Origin: an uncultured bacterium
GTDB taxonomy: Bacteria > Cyanobacteriota > Vampirovibrionia > Gastranaerophilales > Gastranaerophilaceae
Assembly (NCBI GenBank): GCA_948684385.1
Contig: CAPQCU010000002.1
Coordinates: 157,734-221,733, forward strand
Direction of reading: 5' to 3'
DNA length: 64,000 bases
This document shows, piece after piece, positions 16,363 through 24,012 of this stretch. The notes beneath the pieces are model-generated. The model was given only the letters and a program-made list of their open reading frames with translations. It searched no databases and had not been told where the DNA came from. Both the position numbers and the translations under genes were made by a program. Numbering within the stretch: position 1 is the first letter of the stretch; each line of letters starts with the position of its first letter.

Positions 16363-16596
16363 TTATTCTTCTGTCATGAATAACTGTTTAGCTTCTTCAA
16401 TCGCTTCTGACAAAACATCAAGCTGGTCAGGCGCAAAAGTTACACCTTTCTTGGTTGGAAGCCATGTAGCGCCATCATCTGTTGTATAGAAAATTCTTAA
16501 GTTGAAGTAACTTTTTCCTCTGTATTCTGAAACAGAAATTTGTAACTGCTCAGTATCAGTTCTCTGTATGCTTGCTAATAATTTTGCTTCTGCCAT
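16363..16596 (-). CDS. PC4/YdbC-like single-stranded nucleic-acid-binding protein
   Basis: 77 residues with the PC4 coactivator pattern: VSEYRGKSYFNLRIFYTTDDGATWLPTKKGVTF followed by a helix (DQLDVLSEAIEEAKQLF); only the pattern is quoted here in parts: VSEYRGKSYFNLRIFY and WLPTKKGVTF. Bacterial PC4 proteins bind single-stranded DNA or RNA and affect transcription. It has a strong ribosome site (AAAGGAGAG) and heads the kinase operon with 2 bp spacing, which suggests that a nucleic-acid-binding protein is co-expressed with, or sensed by, the signalling pair. Confidence 0.8.
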   Translation of the reverse strand: MAEAKLLASIQRTDTEQLQISVSEYRGKSYFNLRIFYTTDDGATWLPTKKGVTFAPDQLDVLSEAIEEAKQLFMTEE

Positions 16597-16688
16597 AATA
16601 TCTCTCCTTTTTTGTATGTAAAGTGATTATAGCATATTAAAGACTCAAAGCAACTTAATAATTTTTAACCAATTTAACACTTTGCTAG

Positions 16689-16703
16689 TCACACTAGTTG
16701 TGA
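16689..16703. promoter_or_regulatory. Small palindrome upstream of XRE gene
   Basis: TCACACTAGTTGTGA, arms of 5 bp, 32 bp before the XRE start. A plausible autoregulatory operator. Confidence 0.4.
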
Positions 16704-16734
16704 TAAAGGCAGATATACAAGAAAATAATGATAC

Positions 16735-16947
16735 ATGAATAAATCGTATCTGGAAAAAGTTGCACTTAAAGTAAAAACCTTGAGAGCCCAAAAAGGACTT
16801 ACTCAGGATGATTTAGGTACTAATGGTGTATCCAGACAAATGATAAGCCTATTGGAAACTTCTAAAACAGATATAACTGTTACAAAATTAAAAATCATAG
16901 CAGATAATCTGGGTGTAAAAGTTAAAGATTTATTTGATTTTGAGTAA
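16735..16947 (+). CDS. XRE-family HTH regulator
   Basis: 70 residues, almost only a helix-turn-helix: VKTLRAQKGLTQDDLGTNG, then VSRQMISLLETSK as recognition helix, then TKLKIIADNLGVKVKDLFDF. The ATG has no strong ribosome site. It is convergent with the relic nuclease, while at 33.8 kb a similar XRE gene lies divergent from an intact member of the same nuclease family, so the two are recurring neighbours. Probably a repressor of itself and of a neighbour. Confidence 0.85.
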   Translation: MNKSYLEKVALKVKTLRAQKGLTQDDLGTNGVSRQMISLLETSKTDITVTKLKIIADNLGVKVKDLFDFE

Positions 16948-16951
16948 ATTT

Positions 16952-17177
16952 TTAATAGCTATAAGTCATGCACCCTCCTTTTTTAAGAAGTTCCTGATTG
17001 ATATTCAGGTTATTAAAATAAACAACACCAAGTACCCTGCCGTAAATATCTACTCCATGAAATTCAAGGTAAGCTTTTGGATTTGACGAGTAGAGTTTTT
17101 GTTATAGGCAAAAACAATTTTGAGTCATTGCCTTTGCGCATGACATCTTCGTCTGTAATATTGTGTTCGTAAGCTAA
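16952..17177 (-). pseudogene. Relic of secreted SNase-like nuclease (frameshifted, N-terminus lost)
   Basis: In two minus-strand frames the region reads AYEHNITDEDVMRKGNDSK and then YLEFHGVDIYGRVLGVVYFN followed by NQELLKKGGCMTYSY. Both parts align in order to the intact nuclease at 33355-33774 (AYENKLNIDDVMRNG..., YLEFKGVDVYGRVLGVLYFD..., HGGCMLYEF). A frameshift lies near 17090, and a TGA stop lies directly before AYEHN. The N-terminal half with signal peptide and catalytic DGDTV..RLVGID is gone. Confidence 0.85.
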
Positions 17178-17283
17178 TCATAATATGCTTATTATAAGCA
17201 TTTCATGATGTTGTGAAAAATAAAAAAACAATATATTATATAAGCGTAAACAGAATTTATTAACTTAAAATGAAAATAAAATT

Positions 17284-17451
17284 ATGTTCAAAATTGAGAA
17301 ACCCGAAATGATAAACAAAACTTTTAGATTTCCTACGAAACTATTAGAAGAGTTACAAACAGTTGCTCAAAACAAAGAAATTTCACTCAATAAATTAGTA
17401 GAGCAATGCTGCCAATACGCTCTTAATCACTTAGATAATGAATTAAATTAA
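17284..17451 (+). CDS. Small ribbon-helix-helix protein
   Basis: 55 residues. From the second Met (17308) it reads MINKTFRFPTKLLEELQTVA, then NKEISLNKLVEQCCQYAL, a typical Arc/MetJ-type ribbon-helix-helix in which the FRF strand reads DNA and the next two helices dimerise. No clear ribosome site exists for either start; the internal ATG fits the family better. It lies between the relic nuclease and the HigBA-like pair. It could be an orphan antitoxin or a plasmid/phage-type repressor. Confidence 0.7.
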   Translation: MFKIEKPEMINKTFRFPTKLLEELQTVAQNKEISLNKLVEQCCQYALNHLDNELN

Positions 17452-17470
17452 CATTAAACAACTTCACGCC

Positions 17471-17499
17471 TTGACTTCCTGTAGTAAATATACTACACT
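17471..17499 (+). promoter_or_regulatory. Toxin-antitoxin promoter with embedded operator (leaderless geometry)
   Basis: TTGACT, a 17-nt spacer, TACACT, then 6 nt to the ATG at 17506. The spacer and -10 contain a perfect inverted repeat TGTAGTA-AATA-TACTACA (17480-17497), well placed for the antitoxin to block RNA polymerase. Confidence 0.75.
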
Positions 17500-17505
17500 T
17501 AAAAT

Positions 17506-17835
17506 ATGAAAGAAATTGAATTATATACAACTGAAAATGGCAAGTGTCCATTTATTGAATGGATTAGAAAACTTGACACAACTTACAAACTCAGAATAAA
17601 CAAACGAATTGACCGGATGCGCAATGGCAATTTCGGAGATTGTAAGTCTTTGCAAAATAGCCCTTTATCAGAACTAAGATTTAATTTCGGCAAAGGTTAT
17701 CGCGTATATTTTAAAGAACTCGATAATGTTATAATCCTGATAATTGCAGGTAGTGATAAATCTGACCAGAACAAAGTAATTGAACAAGCGAATCAATACT
17801 ATGAAGATTTTTTAAAAAGGAGTACAAAATTATGA
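17506..17835 (+). CDS. higB: RelE/HigB-type toxin (phage-derived Gp49-like)
   Basis: 109 residues of the COG3657 addiction-killer type, a ribosome-dependent mRNA interferase fold. The start KEIELYTTENGKCPFIEWI, the LRINKRIDRMRNGNFGDCK segment, the strand SELRFNFGKGYRVYFKEL and the end IAGSDKSDQNKVIEQANQYY are all characteristic. The toxin precedes its antitoxin, as in HigBA, and the genes overlap by 4 nt. There is no Shine-Dalgarno; the mRNA is predicted to begin at the ATG. The operator in the promoter suggests autoregulation by the HigA-like partner. Confidence 0.9.
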   Translation: MKEIELYTTENGKCPFIEWIRKLDTTYKLRINKRIDRMRNGNFGDCKSLQNSPLSELRFNFGKGYRVYFKELDNVIILIIAGSDKSDQNKVIEQANQYYEDFLKRSTKL

Positions 17836-18131
17836 CTATAAAATTTGATGATTATCTTAACGAAGAATTGCAAAATCCGGAGTTTCAGCAGGAATGGTTG
17901 AGACAAACGATTATTGACTACATTGAAGACGGCGATTATATCGAATTTTTCAGAGCTTTAGAACAGGTAATAAAAGCACGCACAACAGTCACACAGTTTG
18001 CAGAACAAGTCGGAATGAACAGAGTTCAGCTTGTCGACATACTGCACGGACGAACTAAAGCGCCAAGCCTTATTACTATCGGCAAAATTTTATCCGGTCT
18101 CGGCTACACGCTCGACGTAAAATCTGCCTAA
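17832..18131 (+). CDS. higA: HigA-like antitoxin
   Basis: 99 residues, COG3636 type. An N-terminal toxin-binding part (DDYLNEELQNPEFQQEWL) leads into an XRE-like helix-turn-helix (TTVTQFAEQVGMNRVQLVDI, then LHGRTKAPSLITIGKILSGL). It neutralises the preceding toxin and should repress the shared promoter through the 17480-17497 palindrome. The start overlaps the toxin stop by 4 nt, after AGGAG within the toxin gene (AAAAGGAGTACAAA). Confidence 0.9.
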   Translation: MTIKFDDYLNEELQNPEFQQEWLRQTIIDYIEDGDYIEFFRALEQVIKARTTVTQFAEQVGMNRVQLVDILHGRTKAPSLITIGKILSGLGYTLDVKSA

Positions 18132-18149
18132 TTCATACATCTTAATAAT

Positions 18150-18178
18150 TTGTCTATTCATAATCTTTGGGTTATTAT
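18150..18178 (+). promoter_or_regulatory. Sigma70-like promoter, leaderless geometry
   Basis: TTGTCT, a 17-nt spacer, TATTAT, then 6 nt to the ATG at 18185. No Shine-Dalgarno is present. Confidence 0.75.
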
Positions 18179-18184
18179 AAAAGT

Positions 18185-19732
18185 ATGAATACGGGGATGA
18201 TAGTAGTAGTCGATGACGAGAAAATAGTTACTTCCGCTTTTAAAACTTTATTAAAAGTCGAAGGATTTAATAATGCGCACTTTTTTAATAATCCAAAAGA
18301 AGCGCTTGAATTTTTACAAAACAATACGCCGGATTTAGTAATCTCAGATTTTCTCATGCCGGAAATGAACGGTTTAGAGTTTTTGTTAGAAGTTAAAAAT
18401 CTTTATCCGGAAGTTAGTAAAATCCTGCTTACAGGTTATGCAGACAAAGAAAACGCAATCAAAGCAATTAATGAAATCGGTTTGTACCGTTACATTGAAA
18501 AACCGTGGAACAACGATGATTTAATCATAAACATCAAAAACGGTATTGAAAGAAGCTACCTCCTGAGCGAGCTTCGTAAAAAGATTTCCGAGCTTGAAGA
18601 AGCTAAAAAGGAGCTTGAAAAATATTCACATAATCTTGAACAGATTGTCGAAGAGCGGACTGCTGATTTAAAACAGTCAAACGCAAAACTTGAAGGGATT
18701 TTCAGCCATTGTGCTGACGGGATTATAATCATTAACGAAGACGGAATAATCGAGCAGGTAAATCCTGCCTGCGAAAGCTTAATCGGCTTAGTCGCAAGCA
18801 AAATCATCTCAACTTCTATTGATGATTATCTTACAAGCCATAAAACTTTTATTTCAAAAGAGCTTCATAAACTTGACGAGCGCGAGCTTCTGTTAAGAGA
18901 TTTCCATGTCAAAAATTTATTGAGCAGTGTTGAAACTCCGATTGAAATAAGTTTTGCAAGAATAACTTCAGATGACGAGTACAAACGTTTTGTAGGTGTA
19001 ATCAGAGATGTAACCGAGCAGAAAAAGTCTGACAAGCTTCGTGATGATTTTATTGCAACGCTTACACACGATTTAAGAACTCCGCTTCTAGCTGCTATTC
19101 AGACTTTGACTTTCTTCTTAGAAGGCGCGCTTGGAGAGCTGGACGAAAAACAAAAGCTTCTGCTTTCAACTATGCAAAAAAGCAATGAAGATTTATTAGG
19201 ACTCGTAAACGCTCTATTAGAAGTTTACAAGTATGATGCAGAAAAGCTTACGCTTACAAAAACAAATTTCAATATTTACAACCTTGTTGAGCAGGTTTAT
19301 AACGAGCTTTTACCGCTTGCTAAGTCTAAGAACATAGATTTCAAGATTGACTGCAGCGATAAAGAACTTGAAATTTGTGCAGACAGAAGCGAGCTTAGAC
19401 GGGTTGTCTGCAACCTTTGCGGAAATGCAATTAACTACACTCAAGACGGCGGAATTGTTACGATTACGCTCAAGAGCGAAGAGAATGATTTAATATTCTC
19501 TGTTACTGACAATGGATGCGGAATTCCGCCTGAAGATATTCCAAATATGTTCCAGCGTTTTTCTCAGGGTACAAGCAAGAAACGTTCTACAGGAACAGGT
19601 TTAGGTTTGTATCTGTCACGTCAGATTATTGAATCTCATGGCGGAAAAATTTGGCTTGAAAGCAAAGTGAATAAGGGAAGTGAGTTCTCATTTTTACTTA
19701 CCGATACTGTAAAAGAAAGAAGTTTGATATGA
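18185..19732 (+). CDS. REC-PAS histidine kinase
   Basis: 515 residues, no membrane helix. An N-terminal receiver domain (VVVDDEK, phospho-Asp in DLVISDFLMPEMNG, Lys in YIEKPWN; 1-125), a coiled coil (SELEEAKKELEKYSHNLEQ), a PAS domain (GIFSHCADGIIIINEDG; ~170-280), a HisKA with H-box TLTHDLRTPLLAAI and a HATPase domain (VVCNLCGNAINYT, SVTDNGCGIPPED, STGTGLGLYLSRQII). It overlaps the NarL-type regulator by 4 nt, its probable phospho-target. The receiver lets another kinase feed into it. The start was chosen at the ATG that follows the promoter by 6 nt, not at the upstream TTG. Confidence 0.92.
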   Translation: MNTGMIVVVDDEKIVTSAFKTLLKVEGFNNAHFFNNPKEALEFLQNNTPDLVISDFLMPEMNGLEFLLEVKNLYPEVSKILLTGYADKENAIKAINEIGLYRYIEKPWNNDDLIINIKNGIERSYLLSELRKKISELEEAKKELEKYSHNLEQIVEERTADLKQSNAKLEGIFSHCADGIIIINEDGIIEQVNPACESLIGLVASKIISTSIDDYLTSHKTFISKELHKLDERELLLRDFHVKNLLSSVETPIEISFARITSDDEYKRFVGVIRDVTEQKKSDKLRDDFIATLTHDLRTPLLAAIQTLTFFLEGALGELDEKQKLLLSTMQKSNEDLLGLVNALLEVYKYDAEKLTLTKTNFNIYNLVEQVYNELLPLAKSKNIDFKIDCSDKELEICADRSELRRVVCNLCGNAINYTQDGGIVTITLKSEENDLIFSVTDNGCGIPPEDIPNMFQRFSQGTSKKRSTGTGLGLYLSRQIIESHGGKIWLESKVNKGSEFSFLLTDTVKERSLI

Positions 19733-20388
19733 TAAACGTACTGCTTGTTGAAGACCACGAATTGTATAGAATGGGGCTTTCAATGCTTCTTGATAAAGCT
19801 GAAGATATTACTCTTTGTGCTCAGGCAGCAGATGGCGCAGAAGGAATAAAAGCAGCCAGAAACCTTAATCCGGACGTAATTCTTATGGATATCGGACTTC
19901 CAAATGTTGACGGAATTGAAGCTACCCAGAGAATTAAAGATTTCAATCCGGATGTAAAGATATTGATTTTCACATCACGTGACAGCGAAAACGATGTGTT
20001 TGAAGCATTTAGAGCCGGAGCAGACGGTTATATTATGAAAGGTGCAACTCCTGAGCAGACCATTTCTGCAATAAAAGCGGTTAGCGAAGGTATAGGCTGG
20101 ATTGACCCGAATATTGCAAAAATGGTATTTTCTAACCTGCAGAGACCTTCTACTCAGATTGTAAGCACGCCTGAGATTAAAAAATCTCAAAACACTTACG
20201 GGCTTACAGAGAGAGAACTTGATGTTCTTGAGCTGATGGTCGAAGGGCTTTCTAACCCTCAGATTGCAGACAAGCTTATCATTACGCGTGCTACAGCGAA
20301 AGCTCACGTACACAGTATTTTACAAAAACTCTGTGTTTCTTCAAGAACACAGGCAACTGTTACAGCAATGAAAGAAGGACTGGTTTAA
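19729..20388 (+). CDS. NarL/FixJ-family response regulator
   Basis: 219 residues: a receiver domain (VEDHELYRMG; phospho-Asp in DVILMDIGLPNVDG; Thr/Ser in IFTSRD; Lys in YIMKGAT) and a LuxR-type helix-turn-helix (LTERELDVLELMVEGLSNPQ, then ADKLIITRATAKAHVHSI). A DNA-binding output for the REC-PAS kinase it overlaps. It overlaps the next gene's start by one base, so that gene is probably in the same operon. The target genes cannot be told. Confidence 0.94.
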   Translation: MINVLLVEDHELYRMGLSMLLDKAEDITLCAQAADGAEGIKAARNLNPDVILMDIGLPNVDGIEATQRIKDFNPDVKILIFTSRDSENDVFEAFRAGADGYIMKGATPEQTISAIKAVSEGIGWIDPNIAKMVFSNLQRPSTQIVSTPEIKKSQNTYGLTERELDVLELMVEGLSNPQIADKLIITRATAKAHVHSILQKLCVSSRTQATVTAMKEGLV

Positions 20389-21623
20389 TGTTTGAAGCTC
20401 TTGCCGGCGCTTATATGGCAATGAAAATGCATTTCAATCAGATGAAATATCCGATGATGAAACGTCAGGATAGGATTGTTGCTGAGACGATTTACAGAAA
20501 CGAAGTTGATAAAGTCGGTGAAACCGAAAAGTACGAAAAAAGCCGCTTGCCGGAATCCGGTTATATGACGGTTGCAGAGTACGAAGAAAAATCACGCGGA
20601 AAATCAAGGCTGGAAATCAGCGAACAGCTTTTGGATAAAGCTGAAATGCCTAAAGATGTAAACATGGTTTACGTTCCACAGAAAAGATTTAAGCTTGTAA
20701 AATATAACGACCCTGTCGGAAGCCCTGAGCTTACGCTTCCGAGAAAGCTGAACTTTGACCGCCAGATTAACGCACAGGGAATAATTTCGGGAGATTATAA
20801 CAGGCTTGTTTATCCTGCGGTTTATTATTATGCACAAAGTGACTGCACAAGCTGTGATTTATTTGTGATAAATCTTGACCCTAAGCTTAACAACATTGAA
20901 AAAGTAAAAAAAGCAAATATTGTTAACCGTGAGCCGGAGCCTTTGATTTCGACTTCGAAAGACATTACAACAAAGTTTATATTCAGAACGCTTACTCCGA
21001 TTGACTTTTCAACTGACAATACAAAGCTTGTTGTAAAAGAAAAAGTCGGACACAGGCACGACGGAATTTGGAAAACAGATTTATGGGTTTATGATTTTAA
21101 AGCCCGTGAAGCAAAAAAACTTCCGCAAATAAGAGAAGCAATTGTTGATTACTGGGCGATGTCAGGCGGGGTTGATTTTGACGAAAAACGCTGGGATATT
21201 TATCCAATGGGGTTTGATGCAAACGACGAAAACCGGATTGTACTCTGCGCTTACGCTTACACAGGTGAAGTGCCTAAATTCTTAGGAACATGGAGCATTG
21301 ATGTAAATGGCGAAAACTCAAAGCTGGAGGATTTAAAAGGTAATGCTTTTCCTGTTGCAACTGTCGGCTACAGGCTTGCTCCGGAAGCTGATGTAATTCC
21401 TGTATCAGAAGTTGAGTTTGAAGCCCGTCAGGCAAAAGAACTTGAAAAAGAGAAAGCAAAAGAAGCTAAACAGGAAGAGAAATTTGATAATCAGATAAAA
21501 AAGCTTGAATATCAAAGAAAAATTCAGCAGATGGATATGGATACGATGCTCAAAATCAAAGAGCGGCGTGAGTTTATGAAAGAAAATTACAGAAAAAGCA
21601 AAGACGGACTTACAGGAAATTAG
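20388..21623 (+). CDS. Conserved-looking hypothetical protein with C-terminal coiled coil
   Basis: 411 residues of no family I recognise. The first ~60 residues are amphipathic and methionine-rich (AYMAMKMHFNQMKYPMMK). The middle (~100-330) is strand-rich with repeated aromatic motifs such as LVYPAVYYYAQSDCTSCDLF and KTDLWVYDFKA and may form a beta-propeller or sandwich. The last ~75 residues are a charged coiled coil (QAKELEKEKAKEAKQEEKFD). Coupled to the NarL regulator (one-base overlap) and closed by a terminator, so it is the third gene of that signalling operon; an effector or partner of the kinase is possible. Confidence 0.65.
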   Translation: MFEALAGAYMAMKMHFNQMKYPMMKRQDRIVAETIYRNEVDKVGETEKYEKSRLPESGYMTVAEYEEKSRGKSRLEISEQLLDKAEMPKDVNMVYVPQKRFKLVKYNDPVGSPELTLPRKLNFDRQINAQGIISGDYNRLVYPAVYYYAQSDCTSCDLFVINLDPKLNNIEKVKKANIVNREPEPLISTSKDITTKFIFRTLTPIDFSTDNTKLVVKEKVGHRHDGIWKTDLWVYDFKAREAKKLPQIREAIVDYWAMSGGVDFDEKRWDIYPMGFDANDENRIVLCAYAYTGEVPKFLGTWSIDVNGENSKLEDLKGNAFPVATVGYRLAPEADVIPVSEVEFEARQAKELEKEKAKEAKQEEKFDNQIKKLEYQRKIQQMDMDTMLKIKERREFMKENYRKSKDGLTGN

Positions 21624-21650
21624 TGCTTGCCGAAAATTCAGCAAGCACTA
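21621..21650 (+). terminator. Hairpin at the end of the kinase operon
   Basis: Arms TAGTGCTTGC and GCAAGCACTA (10 bp), including the stop codon of the preceding gene. The T-run is weak. Confidence 0.6.
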
Positions 21651-21660
21651 ATAGTAACAA

Positions 21661-22071
21661 TTATTCTGTTTTATATTTACCCTCCGGCATAGATGCTAAA
21701 TTCGCAGCATTAAAGCCTGTAAGCTCTTGTATGCTCTCTGCAGCTTTTGGCGGTTCCGCATAATCATAATAACGTCTTTGATATTCCGCGACAGTTATTC
21801 TTTCGATTTTTCCCATCGTTTGTACCCTGCTTCCGTCAGTTTTGTAATGAACATCGCCTTCAATCTTTACATAAATAAGTTTCTTTCCGTCACCGTATTT
21901 TTGTTTCGATTCAGCTGCAGTAATCATTTTTCCGGTTAGCGGGTCGATTGTTTTAGGCTCACTATCAGTTGCTTGCAAGTTTGCGCCTTCGATTTTCTTT
22001 TTCCACTCATCCGGTGAAATTCTCTTCATACCTTGAGTTTGTCCTAAATTGTTTCCTAGTGGTCTTAACAT
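21661..22071 (-). CDS. Hypothetical hydrophilic protein
   Basis: 136 residues, no signal peptide or membrane segment. Contains DPLTGKMITAAESKQKYGDG, LIYVKIEGDVHYKTDGSRV and a C-terminal YYDYAEPPKAAESIQELTGF. The start at 22071 is supported by AAGGAG 7 nt upstream; a longer frame begins inside a palindrome. It stands alone, with a 17-bp-stem palindrome upstream. No family recognised. Confidence 0.6.
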   Translation of the reverse strand: MLRPLGNNLGQTQGMKRISPDEWKKKIEGANLQATDSEPKTIDPLTGKMITAAESKQKYGDGKKLIYVKIEGDVHYKTDGSRVQTMGKIERITVAEYQRRYYDYAEPPKAAESIQELTGFNAANLASMPEGKYKTE

Positions 22072-22091
22072 GCTGTTACTCCTTTCGTTTA

Positions 22092-22129
22092 GTGGCATGT
22101 AACATAATGCATATTATGTTACATGCCAC
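22092..22129. repeat. Perfect palindrome, 17-bp arms
   Basis: GTGGCATGTAACATAAT, loop GCAT, and its exact complement. The inner 28 nt recur in reversed orientation at 22282-22309, so the two hairpins bracket about 150 bp of non-coding DNA. Confidence 0.85.
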
Positions 22130-22195
22130 GCACGTAGACATACTTACCGAGCTAGTAATAATACTACAAGCGGGGCTTTTTTAGCTGGATTTTAA
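22130..22195 (-). repeat. Repeat family copy (type 2) plus a second ACTACAAG core
   Basis: Starts GCACGTAGACATACTTACC, contains GTAATAATACTACAAGCGG, and is followed by a further AACTACAAGTC at ~22190. Same family as 14263 and 61931. The rest of 22196-22280 is AT-rich, with nothing recognised. Confidence 0.65.
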
Positions 22196-22280
22196 ACTAC
22201 AAGTCTAAACATACAATGTAAATTTTTGTAACAAAAAAGGTAAAAATACTAAAGTTTTCAAGCAAAATGCCGATAACAAA

Positions 22281-22310
22281 AATGTAACATAATATGCATT
22301 ATGTTACATT
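22281..22310 (-). terminator. AT-rich palindrome directly after prfB (terminator-like)
   Basis: A 13-bp perfect stem with 4-nt loop starts right after the prfB stop and is followed on the minus strand by TTTTTG. It is the partner of the 22092 palindrome. Confidence 0.6.
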
Positions 22311-23372
22311 TTATGCTTTCAAATAAGCTTCAATAAAACCGTCTAAATCCCCGTCCATTACGGCATCTACATTTCCCATTTCAAACCCGGTTCTGTGGTC
22401 TTTAACCATTTTATAAGGATGAAAAACATAAGAGCGGATTTGTGAGCCGAAATTTATATCAAAATTTTCGCCTTTAAGCTCTGCGAGCTTCTTTTCATGT
22501 TCTCTCTGGCGAAGCTCAAGAAGCTTTGAAGCAAGCATTTGCATCGCGTTTTCTTTGTTTTGAAGCTGCGAACGCTCCTGCTGACACTTAATCACAATCC
22601 CGGTCGGTTTATGTAAAATTCGAACTGCGGTTTCAACTTTATTAACATTCTGCCCGCCGGCACCGCCTGAGCGCATTGTATCTACTTCAATATCTTCGGG
22701 GGGGATATTAATCGTTTTTTCGTAATCCGGAATAATCGGCGAAACTTCGCAGGATGCAAAGCTTGTCTGCCTTTTTCCGTTTGCATTAAAAGGAGAAATT
22801 CTTACCAGCCTGTGAACACCTTTTTCGGCTTTTGCGTATCCATAAGCGTATTTTCCGTTTATCTTAATCGTTGCAGACTTAATCCCTGCTTCTTCACCGT
22901 CAGATTTATCAATCAGCTCTGCTTTCCACCCTCTTGCTTCTGCCCAGCGGGTGTACATTCTTAAAAGCATATTTGCCCAATCTTGAGCGTCGGTTCCGCC
23001 TGCACCGGCATTGATTGAAAGAAACGCATCCGCTTCGTCGTACTCTCCTGAAAGCATTTTTTGAATATCGTACTTATCAAGCTCTTTTTGGAGTTCAGCC
23101 AGCTGTTTTTCACTTTCTGCAATAAGCTCTTCGTCTCCAATTTCCTGAGCTGCTTTTGCATCTTCCAGAATATTTTCCCAGCGTGAAAACATCTCAAAAG
23201 TCTCTTTAATTTCTCTGGATTTTTGTCCGAGTTCGGAAGCCAGATTTTGGTTTGACCAAACTTCAGGGCTTTGAAGTTTCGCTTCAAGCTCGGCAAGTTC
23301 AGACTTAAGCGCATCAAAATCCACGCTCTGTTTGTTTTTATTAACTATCTGCAATAAATCTTCAAAACTCAT
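22311..23372 (-). CDS. prfB: Peptide chain release factor 2
   Basis: RF2 recognises UGA and UAA stops and triggers peptide release. The stop-recognition motif SPF is in LVRISPFNANGKRQ (~residue 190), and the catalytic GGQ is in SGGAGGQNVNKVETAVRI (~240). Length 353 is normal. The frame is continuous from a good start; the usual in-frame UGA with +1 programmed shift near codon 25 is absent. It overlaps tmk by 4 nt and is preceded by a GGAG inside tmk. An AT-rich palindrome follows the stop. Confidence 0.96.
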   Translation of the reverse strand: MSFEDLLQIVNKNKQSVDFDALKSELAELEAKLQSPEVWSNQNLASELGQKSREIKETFEMFSRWENILEDAKAAQEIGDEELIAESEKQLAELQKELDKYDIQKMLSGEYDEADAFLSINAGAGGTDAQDWANMLLRMYTRWAEARGWKAELIDKSDGEEAGIKSATIKINGKYAYGYAKAEKGVHRLVRISPFNANGKRQTSFASCEVSPIIPDYEKTINIPPEDIEVDTMRSGGAGGQNVNKVETAVRILHKPTGIVIKCQQERSQLQNKENAMQMLASKLLELRQREHEKKLAELKGENFDINFGSQIRSYVFHPYKMVKDHRTGFEMGNVDAVMDGDLDGFIEAYLKA

Positions 23373-23977
23373 AAGGCTTCAACAAGCTCCACGACCTGAT
23401 TATGTATATTCTCTATTGTATCAGAAGAGTTAATAACCTTCACTCTCTCAGGTTCAGATTTTGCGATTTGAAGATAGCCTTCTCTTACGCGGTTAAAAAA
23501 TTCAACTCCTGCTGATTCCATTCTGTCTTTTTCTTTGCCGACTCTCTGCATAGAAGTTTCGACATCAATATCAAAAACAATCGTTAAATCCGGCTTCAAA
23601 CCGCCAGTTGCAATTTCGTTTAAAGAATTTATACGGTTCAAATCCAAACCGCGCCCGTAACCTTGATAAGCAACAGTTGAGTCTGTATGCCTATCACAAA
23701 GTACGATTGTTCCTGCTTTCAAAGCAGGTTTAATGATACAGTCAATATGCTGTGCTCTGTCAGCAAGAAAAAGAAACGATTCAGCTGTCGGAGAAACTTC
23801 ACCATCGTAATTCAAAAGAATTTCACGCAGCTTGACTCCTAAGCCTTTACCGCCGGGTTCGCGTGTTAAAAGAGTATTACCCCCCCTCCCCCTTAAATAT
23901 TTGTCCAAAAGCTCAATCTGGGTAGTCTTACCGCACCCGTCAGCACCTTCAAATGTTATAAATAATCCGTTTTTCAT
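23369..23977 (-). CDS. tmk: Thymidylate kinase
   Basis: Phosphorylates dTMP to dTDP. P-loop FEGADGCGKTTQ (residues 8-19), DRx-type motif in LCDRHTDSTVAYQGYGRGLD (~93-112), and the substrate-loop motif LTREPGG (~37-43). 202 residues, normal size. No Shine-Dalgarno; TAAAAT sits 6 nt before the ATG, with TAGACC 17 nt further up, inside the end of the preceding gene, so an internal leaderless promoter is likely. A G-rich tract (GGGGGAGGGGGGG) encodes residues ~30-34. Confidence 0.95.
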   Translation of the reverse strand: MKNGLFITFEGADGCGKTTQIELLDKYLRGRGGNTLLTREPGGKGLGVKLREILLNYDGEVSPTAESFLFLADRAQHIDCIIKPALKAGTIVLCDRHTDSTVAYQGYGRGLDLNRINSLNEIATGGLKPDLTIVFDIDVETSMQRVGKEKDRMESAGVEFFNRVREGYLQIAKSEPERVKVINSSDTIENIHNQVVELVEAL

Positions 23978-23983
23978 AAATTA

Positions 23984-24012
23984 ATTTTACTATAAACCGA
24001 TTTTCCGGTCTA
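23984..24012 (-). promoter_or_regulatory. Internal promoter for tmk-prfB, leaderless geometry
   Basis: On the minus strand: TAGACC (24012-24007), 17 nt, TAAAAT (23989-23984), 6 nt, then the ATG at 23977. It overlaps the 3' end of the DUF3137 gene. Confidence 0.55.

Noticed and set aside
22311..23372. Programmed frameshift in prfB
   Set aside because: The frame is continuous from a good start and no in-frame TGA with slippery CTT is seen near codon 25.
23880..23900. G-rich tract in tmk as another repeat-family copy
   Set aside because: Only the G-run is similar; the ACTACAAG core is absent and the frame codes a normal thymidylate kinase.
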